Notes: generated from the sequence alone by a model not told the origin. Shown: positions 1 to 8,648, counted from the stretch's first letter. The stretch: DNA of 64,000 bases from Chersky-267 sp963813705 (GCA_963813705.1 CAWFAH010000008.1:1-64000); one strand, 5' to 3'. Numbers and translations are program-made.

Positions 1-113
1 TCCCCACCGGGTCAACCGGGTAAGACCGCAGGGAGACTACCTGCTTGATAGGCGGCATGTGGAAGTTCGGTGACGGATGAAGCTGAGCCGTACTAATGGT
101 CGAGGGCTTGACC
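1..113 (+). rRNA. rrl: 23S ribosomal RNA, 3' end (partial)
   Basis: The first 113 bases match the conserved 3' terminus of bacterial 23S rRNA. The GTAAGACC-GACTACC stretch, the TTGATAGGC motif and the terminal TACTAATGG-CGAGGGCTTGACC segment are all in their usual order. The gene begins upstream of the window. The 3' boundary is set by analogy with other 23S genes and may be off by a few bases. A spacer of about 150 nt with no tRNA separates it from the 5S gene, so this is the distal part of an rRNA operon transcribed on the + strand. Confidence 0.95.
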
Positions 114-267
114 TCTTCAGCAACTGATCAAGGGTCAGTGGCTGGCATCCGGGAGCACCGCGCCGTCATGGCGCATGAAACGACCCCCGCGAGATCGAAG
201 CTCGATCGTCGCCGCATCCCATCGGGATCGCGGTGGCCACGCCGAACAACCGTCCAGACGCACGAAA

Positions 268-385
<118 letters not shown>

Positions 386-393
386 TTTCTGCG

Positions 394-424
394 TTTCCGG
401 CCGGTTTCGTCGCTTCGCTATCCT
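394..424 (+). promoter_or_regulatory. Candidate promoter for the LysM gene
   Basis: TATCCT at 419-424 is identical to the -10 boxes proposed for rpoB P2, rpsL and infA. It sits 8 nt before the ATG at 433. A weak -35 (TTTCCG, 394-399) lies 19 nt upstream. No Shine-Dalgarno sequence precedes the ATG, so the predicted transcript would start at or within a few bases of the start codon. Confidence 0.4.
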
Positions 425-432
425 GTGACGCG

Positions 433-1164
433 ATGACCGCCACGCCGGAGCGCGAGTCGGCGACCCTCGCCGAGCCAGGCACGATCTGCCCCTACCTGCT
501 GGTCGCCTCGGGCCATTGGCGCAACGCCGAGCCGTCCCGCGATCACGTCTGCGCGGCGGAGGCCGAGCCGATCCCGCTCGGGCTCGAGACCCAGCGTCGG
601 CTGTGCTTCGGCGATCACGCCGCATGCCGGCGCTATGAGACGGCGGTGGCCGCGTATCGCGCCGCGGTGCCGCTCGTGCCGCTACGCCCCGTGGCCCGGA
701 CCGCGCCGGTGGTGGTCGACCGTGGCCGGCCGCCGCTCCCGCTGCCCCACGTCGGCGACCGCCGCCTGCTCGGCCAGGCGGTGCTCGCGTTGGCCATGAT
801 CGCCGCCGTCGTGGCGCTCCTCGTCGCCCGTCTCGGACCCGCCGGCGAGGCCGCCCGGGCCAGCGCGAGCCCGTTGCCGAGCGTGTCCGCCATCGTCGCC
901 AGCCCCTCGGCCAGCACGTCGCCGGTTCCCTCGGCCAGCCCGTCGGCGGTGCCGACGCCGACGCCGACCGCCAGCCCCAAGCCGACCAGGAAGCCGTCGC
1001 CCACGCCGGGAGGCGGCTCGGGCCGGACCTACACGGTCAAGCCCGGCGACACGCTGTCGTCGATCGCGCTCAAGTTCGGGACCACGGTCAAGGTGCTTTC
1101 CAAGCTCAACGGCATCACCGATCCGTCGCTCATCAAGCCCGGCCAGGTGCTCAAGATCCCGTGA
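433..1164 (+). CDS. Membrane-anchored LysM peptidoglycan-binding protein
   Basis: This 243-residue protein has three parts. Residues 1-75 form a soluble region with four cysteines (19, 40, 58, 65), a spacing that suggests a small metal-binding or disulfide fold. One hydrophobic helix spans about 113-133. A Ser/Pro/Thr-rich linker (about 145-195) then leads to a single LysM domain at 199-243, with the YTVKPGDTLSSIALKFG start and LIKPGQVLKIP end. LysM domains bind N-acetylglucosamine-containing glycans, so the C-terminus probably touches the cell wall while the Cys region stays inside; this topology is inferred. I recall similar Cys-plus-LysM proteins from Chloroflexota. The partner or substrate of the Cys region is unknown. 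There is no Shine-Dalgarno and translation may be leaderless. Confidence 0.85.
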   Translation: MTATPERESATLAEPGTICPYLLVASGHWRNAEPSRDHVCAAEAEPIPLGLETQRRLCFGDHAACRRYETAVAAYRAAVPLVPLRPVARTAPVVVDRGRPPLPLPHVGDRRLLGQAVLALAMIAAVVALLVARLGPAGEAARASASPLPSVSAIVASPSASTSPVPSASPSAVPTPTPTASPKPTRKPSPTPGGGSGRTYTVKPGDTLSSIALKFGTTVKVLSKLNGITDPSLIKPGQVLKIP

Positions 1165-1172
1165 CCGGGATC
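1155..1172. terminator. Hairpin between convergent genes
   Basis: GATCCCG (1155-1161) and CGGGATC (1166-1172) form a perfect 7-bp stem with a TGAC loop. The LysM stop codon lies in the loop, and the stop of the opposing glycosylase gene overlaps the 3' arm. It is symmetric and could act on both strands, but no U-run follows on either side, so a role in termination or mRNA 3' protection is only a proposal. Confidence 0.4.
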
Positions 1173-2046
1173 AGCGCTGGCAGCCGCGGCAGTACGAGGT
1201 CACGAATCCGCCCGGCTTCACCTCGGTGATCCGCGTCCCGCACCGCGGGCAGGGTGTACCGCCCTTGTTGTGGACCGCCAGGAAGTCGCGCACCTGGGCC
1301 TCGAACGTCGGTGGCACGCGCACGCGAAGGACGTCGATCGCGTCGCTCAGCGTGGCGCGAGTCGCCGCGTACAGGGCGTCGACCTCCTCCGCGGCGAGCG
1401 ACGATCGCTTGCGGAACGGCAGCAGGCGCGCCGCATGGAGGATCTCGTCGCTGTAGGCGTTACCGATCCCGGCGACGAACTCCTGGTTCTTGAGCAGGTT
1501 CTTGAGCTCGCCAGGATGGCGTCGGATGCGCGCCCGCCACTCGTCGAGGCCGAGCGCCGGATCGTCGGCATCGGGACCGAGGCTGGCGTCGAGGCCAGGG
1601 ACGGCACGATCGAGCCCGGCCGGCAGGAGGTACACCTTGCCCATCTGGGTCGGATCCCGATAGCGGACCTCGACCGGGCGATCGTCGGGGACGAGCCAGG
1701 CGGCACCGCGCGTCCAGGCAGCCGCGTCGGGCGGGGCGCCGCCGGAGCGTGGTCCGAAGCCGAGCAGGAGCGCGGTCTTCGACGGCAGCCGGGTCGACGG
1801 TGCGGCGAGCTGGAACCGACCGGTCAGCATCGGGTTGACGACGACCCGGTCCCGGTCGAGGTCGACGAGCAGGAACTTGCCCCGCCGCCGGATCGCCTCG
1901 ATGCGCTGCCCGACCAGGTCGCTCAGCTCGGCCGGCGTCCCGCGCACCGCCAGCGGCGCGAGCGCGTCGGCGCGCGTGATCGGCCGCCCGACCAGGGCCG
2001 CGTGGAAGGCCTCGGCGACGATCGTCAGGTCGGGAGCTTCGGGCAC
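1171..2046 (-). CDS. mutM: Fpg/Nei-family DNA glycosylase
   Basis: This 291-residue protein is the only confident minus-strand gene. It follows the Fpg/Nei plan: N-terminal MPEAP, giving the catalytic Pro-Glu pair once Met is removed; the RRRGKFLLVDL lysine loop near residues 53-63; the helix-two-turn-helix segment with NQEFVAGIGNAYSDEIL; and a C-terminal zinc finger CPRCG...CRGCQR. The family excises oxidised purines or pyrimidines and cuts the strand by beta/delta elimination. PEAP instead of the usual PELP or PEGP leaves open whether it prefers 8-oxoguanine (Fpg) or pyrimidine lesions (Nei). The start is GTG, with a TACAAT box 9 nt upstream and no Shine-Dalgarno. It is divergent from rpsA, and its promoter overlaps the rpsA promoter. 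Confidence 0.88.
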   Translation of the reverse strand: MPEAPDLTIVAEAFHAALVGRPITRADALAPLAVRGTPAELSDLVGQRIEAIRRRGKFLLVDLDRDRVVVNPMLTGRFQLAAPSTRLPSKTALLLGFGPRSGGAPPDAAAWTRGAAWLVPDDRPVEVRYRDPTQMGKVYLLPAGLDRAVPGLDASLGPDADDPALGLDEWRARIRRHPGELKNLLKNQEFVAGIGNAYSDEILHAARLLPFRKRSSLAAEEVDALYAATRATLSDAIDVLRVRVPPTFEAQVRDFLAVHNKGGTPCPRCGTRITEVKPGGFVTSYCRGCQR

Positions 2047-2055
2047 GATCCGGCG

Positions 2056-2061
2056 ATTGTA
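2056..2061 (-). promoter_or_regulatory. -10 box of the glycosylase gene
   Basis: On the minus strand this reads TACAAT, 9 nt before the GTG start. No convincing -35 is visible. It coincides with the -35 hexamer of the divergent rpsA promoter, so the two promoters should compete for RNA polymerase. Confidence 0.4.
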
Positions 2062-2086
2062 GGGCCGGAGAACCCTGTGCTAGACT
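2057..2086 (+). promoter_or_regulatory. Promoter of rpsA
   Basis: TTGTAG (2057-2062) and TAGACT (2081-2086) are separated by 18 nt, with TG at an extended -10 position just before the -10 box. Predicted transcription starts near 2093, leaving a 5' UTR of roughly 165 nt that contains a strong hairpin. Confidence 0.6.
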
Positions 2087-2192
2087 CTCCCGGCCCTCGT
2101 GGGCAGGACAGCAGAAGAGCGTGACCCCAGCGCCATCGACACGAAGGAGCGGACCGAGGCCCAGCAAGCAGCGGACCGGCTGATCGTCTCTC

Positions 2193-2218
2193 ACGGCCTG
2201 AGTCGTCGCTCGGGCCGT
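2193..2218 (+). promoter_or_regulatory. Hairpin in the rpsA 5' leader
   Basis: ACGGCCTGAG (2193-2202) pairs along 10 bp with CTCGGGCCGT (2209-2218) around a TCGTCG loop. A weak U-containing stretch (CTTGATTCTC) follows. It lies 40 nt before the rpsA start and could be an attenuator or an S1 autoregulation site. Its outer arms resemble those of the terminator after rpsA. Confidence 0.45.
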
Positions 2219-2258
2219 CTTGATTCTCGGGGCGCAACCGTGCAGGAGAGACAATCCG

Positions 2259-4445
2259 TTGACCGAACAGCAGCAGGGCGGGACCGGGCCCGAGGCGGAG
2301 GCGAACGCCGCCGCAGATGAGGCGCCCAAGGTAGCCGTCGCCGTCGCCGACGAGCCCGCCGACATCTCCGAGACCGTGGCCACGGTCGAGTCCGCCGAGG
2401 AGGCCGAGGCCGCCGACGCCGTGTCGAACATCGTGGACCAGGTCGAAGCCGACGAGTCGGCGCTCGAGACGGCCGCGGCGGCCGAGCTCGAACGACTCGC
2501 CGACGCCGCCGCGGCGAACGACGCCAACGCCGCACCTGCGAGCGAGGCCGCCGGCGAGGTGCTCGAGACGGTCGCCGAGGTCGAGGCGGTCGAGGAGGCC
2601 GCAGCCGCCGGCGCGGTGGCCGACATCGTCGAGACCGTCGCCACCGACGAGGTGGTCCTCGAGGCCGCGGCCGGGGCCGCCCGGGAGGCACAGGACGCCG
2701 ACGCGGCCCGTGAGCTCGCCGCCGAGATCGCCGACGCCCCAGCGGCGAGCGAGCCCGACGAGGCACCCGAGCCTGCGCGCGACCTGGGGCCGGAGCCGTC
2801 GACGATGGAGGAGCTCCTCGCCGAGCAGGACTCGGACATCAAGAGCTTCAAGCACGGCGACGTGGTCGAGGGGACCGTGGTCCGGATCGACAAGGACGAG
2901 ATCCTCGTCGACATCGGCGCCAAGAGCGAAGGCGTGGTCTCGAACCGCGAGCTGTACGGCCGGAACGCCGAGTCGCAGCCCGCGCTCGCGATCGGCGACA
3001 CCGTCCTGGTCTACGTCCTCCAGCCGGAGTCGCAGGAGGGCCACGTCGTCCTGTCACTGCGGCGGGCCGGCCTGGAGCGGAAGTGGCGCTCGATGCAGGA
3101 GCAGTTCGAGAGCGGGGTGATCATCGAGGCCCCCGTGATCGACCACAACAAGGGTGGCCTCATCGTCGACTGCGGGATCCGTGGCTTCGTCCCGATCAGC
3201 CAGATCGTCGACTTCCCGCGCCGTCCCCAGAACGACCAGCCGCGCGACGCCGCGCAGGAGATCGCCGAGAAGCTCCAGCCGTTCGTCGGCCGGAAGCTCC
3301 GGCTGAAGATCCTCGAGGTCAACCGCAAGGCGAACCGCCTGATCCTGTCCGAGAAGGTGGCCCTCTACGAGGAGCGCCGCGAGAAGCGCGACGAGCTGTT
3401 CAGCAGCCTTCAGGTCGGCCAGAAGGTCAGCGGGACCGTCCGCTCGATCGCCCCGTTCGGCGTGTTCGTCGACCTCGGCGGCATCGACGGGCTCGTCCAC
3501 AAGAGCGAGCTGAGCTGGAACAAGGTCAACAATCCCGAGGCCGGCTACAAGGTCGGTGACGAGGTCGAGGCCGAGGTCATCGACATCAACCACGAGCGCG
3601 GCCGGATCAGCCTGTCGATCCGTCGCCTCCAGCCGGATCCGTGGCATTCGACGGTGGCCGACTTCAAGGTCGGCGACATCATCGACGGCACCGTGACGAA
3701 GCTCGTCAACTTCGGCGCCTTCGTGCGGGTCCGCGACGGCCTCGAGGGGCTCATCCACATCAGCGAGCTGTCGCACCAGCGGGTCGCCCACCCCGGCGAC
3801 GTCGTCCACGAGGGCCAGACGCTCAAGCTCAAGATCATCTCGCTCGACTCCGAGCGGCATCGCCTCGGTCTCAGCCTCAAGCAGGCCGAGGAGCCGCCGG
3901 CGCGCCCGGCGGCGCCCGAGCCCGGACCCGGCGCGGCCCGTCCGGAGCGGCGTCCCCGTCAGGAGCGCGGCTACTCGATGGCCGATGCCGTCCAGGAGCC
4001 GGAGGGCGGGATCGACAACACCCTGGCCTCCGCGTTCGCCCAGGTCCGCCAGCAGCTCGCCGCCGCGGAGATCGACGAGGTCGCCGAGACCGTCGCCGAA
4101 GCCGAGGCAGTCGAGGAGGCCGAGGCCAGCGAGGCGGTGACCGAGATCGCCGAGGCCGTGGCCACGGACGAGGCGGCGCTCGAGACGGCCGCCGCGGCCG
4201 AGGTCGAGCGGCTCGAGGACGCGGCCGATGCCAACGACGCCAACGCCGAACCGGCCACCGAGGCCGCCGTCGAGGTGATCGAGGGCGTGGCCGAGGCCGA
4301 GGAGGAAGAGGAGGCCGCCGCGGAGGAGGCCGTCGCCGAGATCGCCGAGGCGGTTGCCGCGGACGAGGCGGAGCTCGAGGACCGGGCCGCCGAGGCGGTT
4401 GCCGAGATCGCCGAGGAGACGATGGAGGAGAACACCAAGGGCTGA
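2259..4445 (+). CDS. rpsA: Ribosomal protein S1 with flanking acidic repeat arms
   Basis: I choose the TTG start at 2259 because AGGAGAG lies 8 nt upstream; this gives 728 residues. Four S1 OB-fold domains lie at about 200-270, 288-365, 386-455 and 471-545. The last two are canonical, with APFGVFVDL and VNFGAFVRV cores. S1 binds mRNA on the small subunit and helps initiation. Outside the domains the protein is Ala/Glu-rich and predicted helical. A 45-residue repeat (consensus ExVAExEAVEEA..AV..I.E.VA.DE..LE.AAAAE) occurs twice before the domains (from residues 38 and 103) and twice after (from 610 and 675). Acidic tails are known in some S1 proteins, but matching repeat pairs on both sides are unusual. 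A basic Pro/Arg linker near 550-580 separates the domains from the C-terminal arm. Confidence 0.93.
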   Translation: MTEQQQGGTGPEAEANAAADEAPKVAVAVADEPADISETVATVESAEEAEAADAVSNIVDQVEADESALETAAAAELERLADAAAANDANAAPASEAAGEVLETVAEVEAVEEAAAAGAVADIVETVATDEVVLEAAAGAAREAQDADAARELAAEIADAPAASEPDEAPEPARDLGPEPSTMEELLAEQDSDIKSFKHGDVVEGTVVRIDKDEILVDIGAKSEGVVSNRELYGRNAESQPALAIGDTVLVYVLQPESQEGHVVLSLRRAGLERKWRSMQEQFESGVIIEAPVIDHNKGGLIVDCGIRGFVPISQIVDFPRRPQNDQPRDAAQEIAEKLQPFVGRKLRLKILEVNRKANRLILSEKVALYEERREKRDELFSSLQVGQKVSGTVRSIAPFGVFVDLGGIDGLVHKSELSWNKVNNPEAGYKVGDEVEAEVIDINHERGRISLSIRRLQPDPWHSTVADFKVGDIIDGTVTKLVNFGAFVRVRDGLEGLIHISELSHQRVAHPGDVVHEGQTLKLKIISLDSERHRLGLSLKQAEEPPARPAAPEPGPGAARPERRPRQERGYSMADAVQEPEGGIDNTLASAFAQVRQQLAAAEIDEVAETVAEAEAVEEAEASEAVTEIAEAVATDEAALETAAAAEVERLEDAADANDANAEPATEAAVEVIEGVAEAEEEEEAAAEEAVAEIAEAVAADEAELEDRAAEAVAEIAEETMEENTKG

Positions 4446-4465
4446 CGGCCCGACTCGCCAGGACC

Positions 4466-4494
4466 ACGGCCCGTCGGACGACCCGGCGGGCCGT
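4466..4494 (+). terminator. Intrinsic terminator after rpsA
   Basis: ACGGCCCG...CGGGCCGT forms a strong GC-rich stem, and the inner TCGG/CCGG bases can extend it. TTTCGATT follows. It lies 21 nt after the rpsA stop and before the clpC promoter. Confidence 0.7.
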
Positions 4495-4576
4495 TTCGAT
4501 TCGGGGAAGATCCAGTCCGGCCCGGGCCACGAATCCATGATCAGGGACCGACTCCGACGCGCCCAACCGGGGCGAG

Positions 4577-4604
4577 TTGCGGGGTCTGGCCGCCGTGCTA
4601 CAGT
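4577..4604 (+). promoter_or_regulatory. Promoter of clpC
   Basis: TTGCGG (4577-4582) and TACAGT (4599-4604) are 16 nt apart, with TG at an extended -10 position. The predicted start near 4611 gives a leader of about 45 nt. No CtsR-like direct heptad repeat and no CIRCE-type inverted repeat was seen, so the usual heat-shock repressor sites appear to be missing. Confidence 0.6.
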
Positions 4605-4654
4605 GGCGAGGGCGCCGAGGTCGGCGCCCGGAAGAGGAACAGGCGTTCGACCGG

Positions 4655-7132
4655 ATGGATCGCTTCGACAAGTTCACAGACCGCGCGCGCAAGGTCCTCA
4701 CCCTGGCTCAGGATGAGGCCCAACGGTTCAACCACAACTACATCGGCACCGAGCACCTTCTGCTCGGGCTGGTGCGTGAAGGCGAGGGCGTCGCCGCGCG
4801 CGTGCTCGAGAACATGAACGTCGAGCTGCCCAAGGTCCGGACCGCCGTCGAGTTCATCATCGGCCGCGGCGACCGCCCGGTCGTCGGCGAGGTCGGCCTG
4901 ACGCCGCGGGCGAAGCGGGTCATCGAGCTCGCGATCGACGAGGCCCGCCGGCTCGGCCACAACTACATCGGCACCGAGCATCTCCTGCTCGGCCTGGTCC
5001 GCGAGGGCGAGGGCATCGCCGCCGGCGTCCTCGAATCGCTCGGGGTCAACCTCGACAAGGTCCGCCACGAGGTCATCCGCGTCCTGTCGCAGAGCTCGTC
5101 GAGCGGCCCGTCGGCCCAGGAGACGAAGCGCGCCAGCAAGACCCCGACGGTCGACCAGCTCGGGATCAACCTCACCGACCTCGCCCGGAGCGGGAAGCTC
5201 GACCCGGTCATCGGCCGCGAGAAGGAGATCGAGCGGGTCATCCAGATCCTGTCGCGCCGGCTGAAGAACAACCCCGCGCTCATCGGCGAGCCGGGCGTCG
5301 GGAAGACCGCCATCGCCGAGGGGCTGGCCCACCGGATCGTCAGCGGCGACGTGCCCGAGACGCTCCTCAACAAGCGGGTCCTGACCCTCGACATCGGCTC
5401 GCTCGTCGCCGGCACGAAGTACCGCGGCGAGTTCGAGGAGCGGCTCAAGAAGATCATCGAGGAGCTGCGCAACACGAACGACGCGGTGCTGTTCATCGAC
5501 GAGCTCCATACGCTCGTCGGGGCCGGCGCGGCGGAGGGCGCGATCGACGCCGCCAACATCCTCAAGCCGCCGCTGTCGCGCGGCGAGCTCCAGTGCATCG
5601 GCGCCACGACGCTCGATGAGTACCGCAAGTACATCGAGCGCGACGCGGCGCTCGAGCGGCGCTTCCAGCCGGTGATGGTCGAGGAGCCGACGCTCGAGCA
5701 GACCATCGAGATCCTGATGGGCATCCGCGAGCGCTACGAGCAGCACCACAAGGTGACGATCACCGACGAGGCGGTCCACGCCGCGGCCGACCTGTCGATC
5801 CGCTACATCACCGACCGGCACCTGCCGGACAAGGCGATCGACCTCATCGACGAGGCGGGCAGCCGCGTCCGGCTGCGCCACTCGTCGGCGCCGCCGGCGC
5901 TGCGCGAGGCGCAGAAGGACCTCGACCGGGTGGTCAAGGAGAAGGACGCCGCGATCAACGCCCAGGAGTACGAGGACGCCGCCGGCCTGCGCGAGGCCGA
6001 GGCGACCGCCAAGGAGCTCGTCGAAGGGCTGCGCGCGGAGTGGCAGGCCCAGATCGCCGGCGACCAGCCGACCGTCGGCGAGGAGGAGATCGCCCAGGTC
6101 GTGGCGATGTGGACGGGCATCCCGGTGACCCGGATCGCGCAGGAGGAGTCCGAGCGGCTGCTCAACATGGAGGTCGCCCTTCACGGCCGGGTGATCGGCC
6201 AGCAGGAGGCGATCGAGATCGTCTCCAAGGCGGTCCGCCGGGCGCGGGCCGGGCTCAAGGATCCCAAGCGCCCGATCGGCTCGTTCATCTTCCTCGGCCC
6301 GACGGGCGTCGGGAAGACCGAGCTCGCCAAGGCGCTGGCCGAGTTCATGTTCGGCAGTGAGGACGCGCTCATCAAGATCGACATGAGCGAGTTCATGGAG
6401 CGCCACAACGTGAGCCGTCTGGTCGGGGCTCCGCCCGGCTACGTCGGGTTCGACGAGGGCGGCCAGCTGACCGAGGCGGTCCGGCGCAAGAACTACTGCG
6501 TCATCCTGCTCGACGAAGTCGAGAAGGCGCACCCGGAGGTGTTCAACATCCTCCTCCAGATCCTCGAGGACGGGCACCTCACCGATGCCAAGGGTCGCCG
6601 GGTCGACTTCCGGAACTCCATCATCATCATGACCTCGAACCTCGGCGCCAAGCAGCTCCAGACGAACTCGAGCCTCGGGTTCCGAGTCCAGGGCGACACC
6701 GAGGCGACTCGGGCTGAGGCGTCGTACGAGCTGATGCGGGACAAGGTCCAGCAGGAGCTCAAGACGAGCTTCCGGCCCGAGTTCCTCAACCGGATCGACG
6801 CGACGGTCGTGTTCCGCAGCCTGACCGTCGAGGAGATCACCCAGATCGTCGACCTGATGCTCGCCCGGGTGCGCGACCAGCTCCGCGCCCAGCAGATGTC
6901 GCTCGAGGTCACCGAGGCGGCCAAGGAGCACATCATCAAGCTCGGCTACGACGTGGCCTACGGGGCACGGCCGCTGCGCCGGGTGATCCAGAACATGGTC
7001 GAGGACGTCCTCGCCGAGCACCTCCTGCTGGGCAAGTACGAGCCCGGCACGACGATCGTCGTCGACAAGGGCGAGGAAGCCGGCCTCGAGATCCACGCCG
7101 CCGTCGAGAAGACGCCCGTCGAAGCGCACTAG
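4655..7132 (+). CDS. clpC: ATP-dependent protease unfoldase subunit ClpC
   Basis: This 825-residue Hsp100 AAA+ unfoldase feeds proteins to the ClpP peptidase. It has two N-terminal Clp repeats (about 1-145, each with HNYIGTEHLLLGLVREGEG), a first AAA+ module with Walker A GEPGVGKT at 211-218, an UVR-like middle segment (about 430-470, INAQEYEDAAGLREAE), and a second AAA+ module with GPTGVGKT at 548-555 and LLDEVEKAHPEVF. The C-terminal YGARPLRRVIQ domain completes it. The ATG at 4655 gives the standard MDRFDKFTDRARKV start; a GAGGAA lies rather far upstream. The ctsR-mcsA-mcsB genes that precede clpC in Bacillus are absent. radA follows after 15 nt, as in Bacillus. Confidence 0.97.
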   Translation: MDRFDKFTDRARKVLTLAQDEAQRFNHNYIGTEHLLLGLVREGEGVAARVLENMNVELPKVRTAVEFIIGRGDRPVVGEVGLTPRAKRVIELAIDEARRLGHNYIGTEHLLLGLVREGEGIAAGVLESLGVNLDKVRHEVIRVLSQSSSSGPSAQETKRASKTPTVDQLGINLTDLARSGKLDPVIGREKEIERVIQILSRRLKNNPALIGEPGVGKTAIAEGLAHRIVSGDVPETLLNKRVLTLDIGSLVAGTKYRGEFEERLKKIIEELRNTNDAVLFIDELHTLVGAGAAEGAIDAANILKPPLSRGELQCIGATTLDEYRKYIERDAALERRFQPVMVEEPTLEQTIEILMGIRERYEQHHKVTITDEAVHAAADLSIRYITDRHLPDKAIDLIDEAGSRVRLRHSSAPPALREAQKDLDRVVKEKDAAINAQEYEDAAGLREAEATAKELVEGLRAEWQAQIAGDQPTVGEEEIAQVVAMWTGIPVTRIAQEESERLLNMEVALHGRVIGQQEAIEIVSKAVRRARAGLKDPKRPIGSFIFLGPTGVGKTELAKALAEFMFGSEDALIKIDMSEFMERHNVSRLVGAPPGYVGFDEGGQLTEAVRRKNYCVILLDEVEKAHPEVFNILLQILEDGHLTDAKGRRVDFRNSIIIMTSNLGAKQLQTNSSLGFRVQGDTEATRAEASYELMRDKVQQELKTSFRPEFLNRIDATVVFRSLTVEEITQIVDLMLARVRDQLRAQQMSLEVTEAAKEHIIKLGYDVAYGARPLRRVIQNMVEDVLAEHLLLGKYEPGTTIVVDKGEEAGLEIHAAVEKTPVEAH

Positions 7133-7147
7133 CGGCGGGCGGGGCCG

Positions 7148-8581
7148 ATGGCCAAGACCCACAGCCGCTACGTCTGCCAGTCCTGCGGCGACGCGTTCCT
7201 GCGCTGGGAAGGCCAATGCCGCACGTGCGGCGCCTGGAACACCCTGGTCGAGACCGTCGTCCGTGAGCCGGCGCGCGCTGCCCGAACCTCGACGGCCGTT
7301 CTCGGCGGTCGTCCCGGCGCGCCCGTCCAGTCGCTTGGATCGCTCGTCGAGGCGGATGTCCCGCGTCTCGCGGTGGGGATCGGCGAGGTCGATCGGGTGC
7401 TCGGCGGCGGGCTCGTCCCAGGGTCGCTCGTCCTCGTCGGCGGGGAGCCGGGGATCGGCAAGTCGACCCTCCTCCTCCAGGCGGCCGCCGGCGTGGCGAC
7501 GCGCCTGGCGGCCGCCGACGGCCACGTGCTGTACGCGAGCGGCGAGGAATCGGCCGGCCAGGTCCGGCTGCGCGCCGCCCGGCTCGGGCTGCTCGACGGC
7601 CCAGCGGCCGCGGGCGTGCGGGTGGTCGCCGAGAGCGAGATCGGCCGGCTCGTCGAGCTGGCCCGCACCGACCGGCCCGGGCTCCTGATCGTCGACTCGA
7701 TCCAGACCGCGACGGTCGACGAGCTCGACGGCCCCGCCGGCAGCGTGGGCCAGGTCCGCGAGGCGGCGCTCCGGCTGATGGACCTGGCCAAGGGCGACGG
7801 GATCGTGGTCGTCCTCGTCGGCCACGTCACGAAGGACGGGACGATCGCCGGGCCGAAGACTCTCGAGCACCTCGTCGACGCGGTGCTCGGCCTCGAGGGC
7901 GACCGGTCGGCCGGCCTGCGGCTCCTGCGTGCGTCGAAGAACCGGTTCGGCTCGACCGAGGAGGTCGGCGTGTTCGAGATGGGCGAGCTCGGCCTGGCGG
8001 AGCTGACCGACCCGGCGCGGGCCTTCCTCGTCGAGCACGATCAGGCCGCCCCGGGCAGCGTCGTCGCGCCGACCCTCGAGGGCAGCCGGCCGCTCCTCGT
8101 CGAGGTCCAGGCGCTCGTCGCCCCGGTCGGCTACGGCACGCCGCGCCGGACCGGCGTCGGCATCGATCCGAATCGCCTGGCCCTGCTCGTCGCCGTCCTC
8201 GGTCGACGGGCCGGGATCGGGCTCGCCAGCCACGACGTGTACGCCAACCTGGCCGGCGGCCTGAGCCTCGAGGAGCCGGGGCTCGACCTGCCGCTCGCGC
8301 TCGCCCTGGCGTCGTCGCTGCGCGACCAGCCGGTCCGTCCGGCGACCGTCGCCATCGGCGAGGTCGGCCTGCTCGGCGAGCTCCGCAGCGTCGCCGGGAT
8401 CGACCGCCGGCTCCGTGAGGCGGCCAGGCTGGGGTTCACCCGGGCGGTCGTCCCGCGACCGCCGCGCGGTGGTCCGGAGCTGCGCGTCGAGGGGCTGGAG
8501 ATCGCCGCCGTTGCCACGCTCCGAGAGGCGATCGCCGCCGCCCTCGAGGCAGACACCCGCACCCCGGCGATGCTAGGCTGA
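7148..8581 (+). CDS. radA: DNA repair protein RadA
   Basis: This 477-residue RecA-like helicase helps branch migration during recombination. A zinc finger uses Cys10, Cys13, Cys24 and Cys27. Walker A is GGEPGIGKST (98-107), and the RadA signature KNRFG is at 264-268. A Lon-protease-like C-terminal domain follows, with SLEEPGLDLPLALALASS. It is probably cotranscribed with clpC. In Bacillus the next gene is disA, a diadenylate cyclase; here that gene is missing, and the window's diadenylate cyclase is CdaA at 52643. Confidence 0.96.
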   Translation: MAKTHSRYVCQSCGDAFLRWEGQCRTCGAWNTLVETVVREPARAARTSTAVLGGRPGAPVQSLGSLVEADVPRLAVGIGEVDRVLGGGLVPGSLVLVGGEPGIGKSTLLLQAAAGVATRLAAADGHVLYASGEESAGQVRLRAARLGLLDGPAAAGVRVVAESEIGRLVELARTDRPGLLIVDSIQTATVDELDGPAGSVGQVREAALRLMDLAKGDGIVVVLVGHVTKDGTIAGPKTLEHLVDAVLGLEGDRSAGLRLLRASKNRFGSTEEVGVFEMGELGLAELTDPARAFLVEHDQAAPGSVVAPTLEGSRPLLVEVQALVAPVGYGTPRRTGVGIDPNRLALLVAVLGRRAGIGLASHDVYANLAGGLSLEEPGLDLPLALALASSLRDQPVRPATVAIGEVGLLGELRSVAGIDRRLREAARLGFTRAVVPRPPRGGPELRVEGLEIAAVATLREAIAAALEADTRTPAMLG

Positions 8582-8648
8582 CGCCCGCACCGCGGGCGGA
8601 CCCGCGGTCCGATCACCCTCGAAGCGAACCGGGAGCGCGCCCACGACC

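Noticed and set aside
1460..3044. Minus-strand open frames opposite the S1 N-terminal arm, with Ser- and Gly-rich translations
   Set aside because: They mirror the Ala/Glu codons of the repeat arm. They have no start context and cross the rpsA promoter.
4598..8233. Minus-strand open frame of about 1200 codons across clpC and radA
   Set aside because: It is a mirror of real + strand genes. Long antisense frames are expected at 70% GC. Its translation is Arg/Asp/Leu-rich with no domain, and the + strand genes are unmistakable.
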